Source of the DNA: Jeotgalibaca sp052266715
Lineage (GTDB): Bacteria > Bacillota > Bacilli > Lactobacillales > Aerococcaceae
Strand: one strand, 5' to 3'
NCBI GenBank assembly: GCA_052266715.1
Contig: JBQPRB010000005.1
Length of the DNA stretch: 64,000 nucleotides
The notes under the pieces were generated by a model that worked only from the letters and a program-made list of their open reading frames with translations, was not told the origin of the DNA and did no database searches. Positions 59,978 to 64,000 of the stretch are shown one piece after another (positions within the stretch are counted from its first letter, which is position 1; each line of letters opens with the position of its first letter). A program made the position numbers and the translations under genes.

Positions 59978-61789
59978 ATGGCAGAAATCAAAGCATTACC
60001 AAAAAGGCATGAACTTACCGAAGAAATGACATGGGACTTAACAGCCATTTTCGAAAATGACGAAGCTTTTGAAACGGCTTTAGGTGAAGTGAGTGAACTG
60101 GCTAAAGAAGTAAAAGCACTACAAGGGACTGTAGGAGAGAGCAGTGAAGCACTTTTGACAGCAATAGAAAAAGTGCTGGAAGCAAACCAGAAAATTGAGC
60201 GTGTCTATGTATATTCACATTTGAAGAATGATCAAGATACAGCAGACAATACCTATCAAACATTACATGACCGTTCCGTTGCCGTTCTTACACAACTAGG
60301 CGAAGCGTCATCTTGGTTCAATCCTGAAGTTCTTGCAATTCCGGAAGAAAAACTGACTTCCTTCATGCAGGAAAATCAAGACTTAAAAGCTTACGAACAT
60401 TTGTTGGATGATTTAACATCGCAACGTGAGCACATTTTGAGTGCCCGTGAAGAGGAATTGTTGGCAGGAGCATCTGAAATTCTTTCTGCTTCCAGTCGTA
60501 CATTCTCTATATTGAATAATGCGGATATTGAATTCCCAACTGTAAAAGATGAAGAGGGTAATGAGGTAAAACTTTCTCATGGTCTATACGGTAAATTAAT
60601 GGAAAGCTCAAACCGCGAAGTGCGTAAAGGTGCTTATGAAGCACTTTACAAAACATACCGTGGACTAAAAAATACGTTCGCTTCTACGTTGTCCACTCAT
60701 GTGAAGTCACATAATTTTAACGCGAAAATCCGGAATTTCAGTTCTGCTCGTGCTGCTTCTTTGGCAAACAACCATATTCCCGAGAGCGTCTACGATACTT
60801 TGTTGGAAGTAGTCAATAAAAACTTACCATTGCTACATCGTTATGTTGCGTTACGTAAAAAATTACTGAACGTGGATGAGTTGTATATGTATGATATGTA
60901 TACACCGTTGACAGGTGATGCACCAATCGAATATACAATTGAAGAAGCAACGGCAGAAACGTTGAAATCATTGAAACCGCTTGGCGAAGAGTACCAAGGG
61001 ATTCTGAAAGAAGCATTTGATAACCGTTGGATTGACTGGTACGAAAATGAAGGGAAACGTTCAGGTGCTTATTCTTCCGGTGCTTATGACACAAATCCCT
61101 ACATTTTGATGAACTGGCAAAATTCGATGAATCAACTTTATACCTTGGTTCATGAATTGGGACATAGTGTTCACAGCTATCATACACGTAATAATCAACC
61201 ATATGCATACGGTGATTACTCCATTTTCTTGGCGGAAATTGCTTCAACAACAAATGAAAACATTTTAACGGACTACCTTTTGAAAACACAAACAGATCCA
61301 GCGATCCGTATTTATGTCTTGAACCATTACCTGGATGGTTTCAAAGGAACCGTATTCCGCCAATCACAATTTGCGGAATTTGAACACTACATTCACCAAA
61401 AAGCGCAGGAAGGTATTCCTTTGACGCAAGAATTCATGACTGAATACTATGCAGATCTTAATGCACGCTACTATGGTGATGCCGTGGAACGTGATGAGAA
61501 CATTGCTTTGGAATGGTCACGTATTCCTCACTTCTATTACAACCACTACGTTTACCAATACGCAACGGGATTTGCAGCAGCAACTGCTCTGTCTAAACGT
61601 ATTTTGGATGGTGAAGAAGGGGCGTTGGATAAATACTTGACCTACCTGAAATCAGGTAGTAGCGATTACCCAATCGAGGTTATGAAAAAAGCAGGCTTGG
61701 ATATGACTGATTCAGCCTATCTTGAAGATGCCATGAAAGTCTTTGAAGCACGTTTGAACGAATTAGAAGAATTACTAGAAGTAAAATAG
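59978..61789 (+). CDS. pepF: Oligoendopeptidase F
   Basis: A 603-residue M3 zinc metallopeptidase that cleaves oligopeptides (about 7-17 residues). The active site HELGH is at His392-Glu393-His396 (LVHELGHSVHSYH), with a third zinc ligand Glu in FLAEIASTTNE near 420. The frame is open from 59951, but MAEIKALPKR with AGGAGGC ahead gives the usual N-terminus at 59978. In Bacillus pepF affects sporulation and quorum peptides; here it shares the spx-mecA-coiA block. Confidence 0.96.
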   Translation: MAEIKALPKRHELTEEMTWDLTAIFENDEAFETALGEVSELAKEVKALQGTVGESSEALLTAIEKVLEANQKIERVYVYSHLKNDQDTADNTYQTLHDRSVAVLTQLGEASSWFNPEVLAIPEEKLTSFMQENQDLKAYEHLLDDLTSQREHILSAREEELLAGASEILSASSRTFSILNNADIEFPTVKDEEGNEVKLSHGLYGKLMESSNREVRKGAYEALYKTYRGLKNTFASTLSTHVKSHNFNAKIRNFSSARAASLANNHIPESVYDTLLEVVNKNLPLLHRYVALRKKLLNVDELYMYDMYTPLTGDAPIEYTIEEATAETLKSLKPLGEEYQGILKEAFDNRWIDWYENEGKRSGAYSSGAYDTNPYILMNWQNSMNQLYTLVHELGHSVHSYHTRNNQPYAYGDYSIFLAEIASTTNENILTDYLLKTQTDPAIRIYVLNHYLDGFKGTVFRQSQFAEFEHYIHQKAQEGIPLTQEFMTEYYADLNARYYGDAVERDENIALEWSRIPHFYYNHYVYQYATGFAAATALSKRILDGEEGALDKYLTYLKSGSSDYPIEVMKKAGLDMTDSAYLEDAMKVFEARLNELEELLEVK

Positions 61790-61799
61790 AATTGTTATA

Positions 61800-61832
61800 A
61801 AAAGGAGAACATCATGATGATGTTCTCCTTTT
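61800..61832. terminator. Bidirectional terminator between pepF and yjbH
   Basis: AAAGGAGAACATCA (61801-61814) pairs with TGATGTTCTCCTTT (61818-61831). Confidence 0.9.
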
Positions 61833-61838
61833 GTATAA

Positions 61839-62540
61839 CTATTTTAAAATCTGTAGATAACTTTTTCCTACTGTACGTGTTTTCTTGCGATGTGGAACTT
61901 GTGAATTTTGGTCCAGTGAATTAGCATTGCTGAATGCTTTTTCAATCAATTCACAATTAATGATATCCTCCAGTAAGACACCAAATTGTTGGTTCAGGTT
62001 ATCAAAAATGACCAGTGATGGATTATTGGAAATATTCATCTCTTGGGCTGTTTTTTGATCCGCTTCATAACTATTTTTCACAAATGGTGATGCTTTATCT
62101 TCAAGAAACATTTCAACATCGAGATTTGCACCCTTAGCTACTTCCTTTATTAACTCTGTTGAGTATTCTGATAGGTTAATATTTAACTCTTTTTGAAGGA
62201 GCATCAAGAATTTTCTGCCACGTTTTTTGCCCTGCATTAACGCAGCCTTGTAGGCTAGGCTGGCATCATAAATGGTTTGATAGATTTGGTTGCGCAACTG
62301 TAAGTCACTGGTTGGCATATTCAAACGTTTCATGTATTGGGTGACGGTGTTGAAATTATGGAATGTAAGGAAACGGAAATGGACTTTATATCCCTCATGT
62401 ATTTCAAGACTTTCTATAAAACGCAAAACTTCTTGTTCAGAGTTAAGGCATTTTAAACCAATTGGGTTAACAAATAAGTAAAGCTCGAAAACTTGTTGAG
62501 AGGGATTTAATTTACGTATTGTATTGTTATTTGGTTGCAT
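61839..62540 (-). CDS. yjbH: ClpXP adaptor YjbH (SpxH)
   Basis: A 233-residue DsbA-like adaptor that brings Spx to ClpXP. The N-terminal pattern is ELYLFVNPIGLKCLNSEQEV, with one cysteine (Cys31) in place of the CxxC found in Bacillus YjbH, and the family C-terminal half follows (KNSYEADQKTAQEMNISNNPSLVIFD). Encoded on the minus strand, convergent with pepF, next to spx. The reduced cysteine set is expected in Lactobacillales but changes the redox sensing of the adaptor. Confidence 0.86.
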   Translation of the reverse strand: MQPNNNTIRKLNPSQQVFELYLFVNPIGLKCLNSEQEVLRFIESLEIHEGYKVHFRFLTFHNFNTVTQYMKRLNMPTSDLQLRNQIYQTIYDASLAYKAALMQGKKRGRKFLMLLQKELNINLSEYSTELIKEVAKGANLDVEMFLEDKASPFVKNSYEADQKTAQEMNISNNPSLVIFDNLNQQFGVLLEDIINCELIEKAFSNANSLDQNSQVPHRKKTRTVGKSYLQILK

Positions 62541-62668
62541 AATATCCCTTCTTTAGACTCATTGTGTTCCTGGACTAGTAGATGATGACCTTTGGAGCTA
62601 GAGCTCACATCTAAACGTTTTTACTTTATTCATTAGTCATTATAAGCTAAAAAAAGACCATAAGTAAA

Positions 62669-62695
62669 ATAAGATGCCTATTGAAGGCATCTTAT
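62669..62695 (-). terminator. Terminator downstream of yjbK
   Basis: ATAAGATGCC (62669-62678) pairs with GGCATCTTAT (62686-62695). On the minus strand a T-rich tract follows. The gap 62541-62785 shows nothing else. Confidence 0.7.
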
Positions 62696-62785
62696 TAATT
62701 ACAAATGTTCAATAATTCGTCATAAATGATTGGGAATAGAAAATGAACAGTTAGATAGAGCAATACAGAAACAAACAAACAAATG

Positions 62786-63367
62786 TTATTTATTTGGATA
62801 TTTCAAGGCTCGGGATATTTTTTGCACGGTCTCACGGCGATTGATGTTTTGCGAATCAAGAAATTGTTCGAAAATCTGCAGCCCATTTTTCGGATCGTCT
62901 GTTTCGAATTCCAGCTCATAATCATTTTGATCTTGGTAATAACTGGCATCCAGGAAAAAAGTGCCTGTTTCTGCAGGTATTTCATAGCGCACAGTGGAAA
63001 GTTGACCGACTTGTTTCAATTCACTCAGCGAAATACCATTGTCTCCTAATTTCACGGCGACCAGACCATCCATTTTAAGTTGCCCAGACTCAACCAGACT
63101 TTGACCTTCTTCTTTTGTCAGATGATCCGTTGTTTCCAACATCTCATGTTCGCGAATAGGTGATTTAAGCGTTTGCTCAGCAAAATCATCATAAATACGA
63201 ATTCTCAATCCCATTCCTAGATGGCGTAATTTCCAGTCTTCGCTATCATAATATACATTTGCTTGGTGAGTAGGCTCAGTATCCTCCAAGTTGAAATGAA
63301 TAAGTAAATCTTCATATTCATCTTTCGTGAGGAGGTTTTTGTATTCAGTTTCGATTTGTTGGCTCAT
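62786..63367 (-). CDS. yjbK: CYTH domain protein (YjbK)
   Basis: A 193-residue CYTH-fold protein. The metal motif ExExK is visible as IETEYKN (Glu6, Glu8, Lys10), with LRIRIYDDFAEQTLKSP and FLDASYYQDQNDYELEFET as further charged strands of the tunnel. The CYTH family covers triphosphatases and adenylate cyclases; a triphosphatase role is likely. In Bacillus yjbK is next to yjbM (relQ), here divergently transcribed. Confidence 0.9.
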   Translation of the reverse strand: MSQQIETEYKNLLTKDEYEDLLIHFNLEDTEPTHQANVYYDSEDWKLRHLGMGLRIRIYDDFAEQTLKSPIREHEMLETTDHLTKEEGQSLVESGQLKMDGLVAVKLGDNGISLSELKQVGQLSTVRYEIPAETGTFFLDASYYQDQNDYELEFETDDPKNGLQIFEQFLDSQNINRRETVQKISRALKYPNK

Positions 63368-63523
63368 GTCGTCACGACCTTTCTTTAAAAAGAGTGGAGG
63401 TTTCCACTCTCATTGTATCTTAATAGTATCATACCAAAGTAAAAATCGGGTGTTTTGACTCACTATTAAACATAATTATGCTAAAATAAACTTATAATCT
63501 AATTGTAAGAATGGGTGTTGGGT

Positions 63524-64000
63524 ATGGAAAATGAATTTGTAAAAGACTGGGGTGTCTTTCTGGCTCCTTATGAACAAGCGGTTGAAGAATTAAAAATCAA
63601 ATTAAAAGGCATTCGGAAACAATATCGGGAAACAAACTCACATGCACCAATAGAATTCATTACGGGAAGGGTAAAGACCAAGGAAAGTATTCTGGAAAAA
63701 GCAGAAATCCGTAAAATCGCTTTAGACCGACTGGAAGAAGATGTTCAAGATATTGCCGGTATCAGGATCATGTGTCAGTTCGTTGAAGATATACATGAAG
63801 TAGTTCGGCTTCTTCGGGCTAGAAAAGATTTTGATATTGTCATCGAAAGGGACTATATCACCAATAAAAAAGCAAGTGGATATCGCTCTTATCATCTCGT
63901 TATCGAGTATCCGGTTCAAAGGATTGAAGGAGAAAAAATCGTAATCTGTGAAATTCAGATTAGAACATTGGCTATGAACTTTTGGGCCACTATAGAGCAT
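63524..64000 (+). CDS. relQ: Small alarmone synthetase RelQ (YjbM/SAS1), partial
   Basis: GTP pyrophosphokinase making (p)ppGpp from ATP and GDP/GTP. The first 159 residues are in the window; the gene is cut by the right edge. Synthetase motifs are present: GRVKTKESILEKAEIRK, DIAGIRIMCQFVEDI, SGYRSYHLVIEYP and CEIQIRT, with no hydrolase domain. The family length is about 210-220 residues. The ATG at 63524 lies after GGGTGTTGG. Divergent from yjbK. Confidence 0.92.
   Translation, partial: MENEFVKDWGVFLAPYEQAVEELKIKLKGIRKQYRETNSHAPIEFITGRVKTKESILEKAEIRKIALDRLEEDVQDIAGIRIMCQFVEDIHEVVRLLRARKDFDIVIERDYITNKKASGYRSYHLVIEYPVQRIEGEKIVICEIQIRTLAMNFWATIEH

Overview
The window reads as a chromosome segment of a low-GC Gram-positive bacterium of the order Lactobacillales, most likely a member of Carnobacteriaceae or a close relative. 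This rests on gene content and on gene order shared with Bacillus: yhaO-yhaN-yhaM, prsA, yhaH, hit, ecsA-ecsB; ytmP-trmB, ytzB, ytoP-ytpP-ytpR-murC; polA-mutM-coaE-nrdR-dnaB-dnaI-thrS-infC-rpmI-rplT; and spx-mecA-coiA-pepF-yjbH-yjbK-relQ. No sporulation genes, phage genes, transposases, CRISPR arrays or plasmid functions are visible. The genus is an inference.

Layout. 1-1273: end of an rRNA operon (5S rRNA) and twelve tRNA genes (Asn, Ser, Glu, Val, Asp, Phe, Tyr, Trp, His, Gln, Cys, Leu) closed by a terminator. 1.7-9.2 kb: a DUF969/DUF979/pcp operon, a degenerate PTS permease, rlmA, queG-trmL and a NERD protein. 9.3-13.3 kb (minus): a MoxR / DUF58 / transglutaminase-membrane-protein operon. 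13.4-20.1 kb: a hexose phosphomutase, an aldo/keto reductase, a CNNM/CorC transporter, a class A PBP and yheA. 20.3-31.2 kb: DNA-end processing proteins YhaO/YhaN and exonuclease YhaM, PrsA foldase, Hit, the EcsAB transporter, a YtmP-type kinase and TrmB. 31.4-36.7 kb: the ytoP-ytpP-ytpR-X-murC cluster and a hotdog protein. 36.7-50.2 kb: replication, repair and translation genes, with a T-box before thrS and an L20-type leader before infC. 50.3-64 kb: succinate-semialdehyde dehydrogenase, an orphan HemY-like flavoprotein, YhfI/LplJ, YjbQ, TrpS, and the Spx/MecA/YjbH/RelQ stress-control cluster, cut by the right edge.

The least expected material is between the genes. Eight intergenic arrays consist of short half-sites that strictly alternate between direct and inverted orientation. 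They fall into three families with unrelated cores (TGCGGCGTT four times, AAATGGTTTAAT twice, AGTCTGCA twice) but the same architecture. Compensatory and G-U changes suggest that they fold as RNA hairpins. They fill four of the six convergent gene junctions and none of the six divergent ones. Two copies of a 119-nt, about 86% identical structured element (after yhaM and after thrS) form a fourth family. Other notable points are a PTS EIIBC protein that lost its phosphorylatable cysteine and its GITEP glutamate, a short ORF where the DNA translocase sftA normally sits, an AUA start codon for infC, and a possible switching leader before the CNNM gene.
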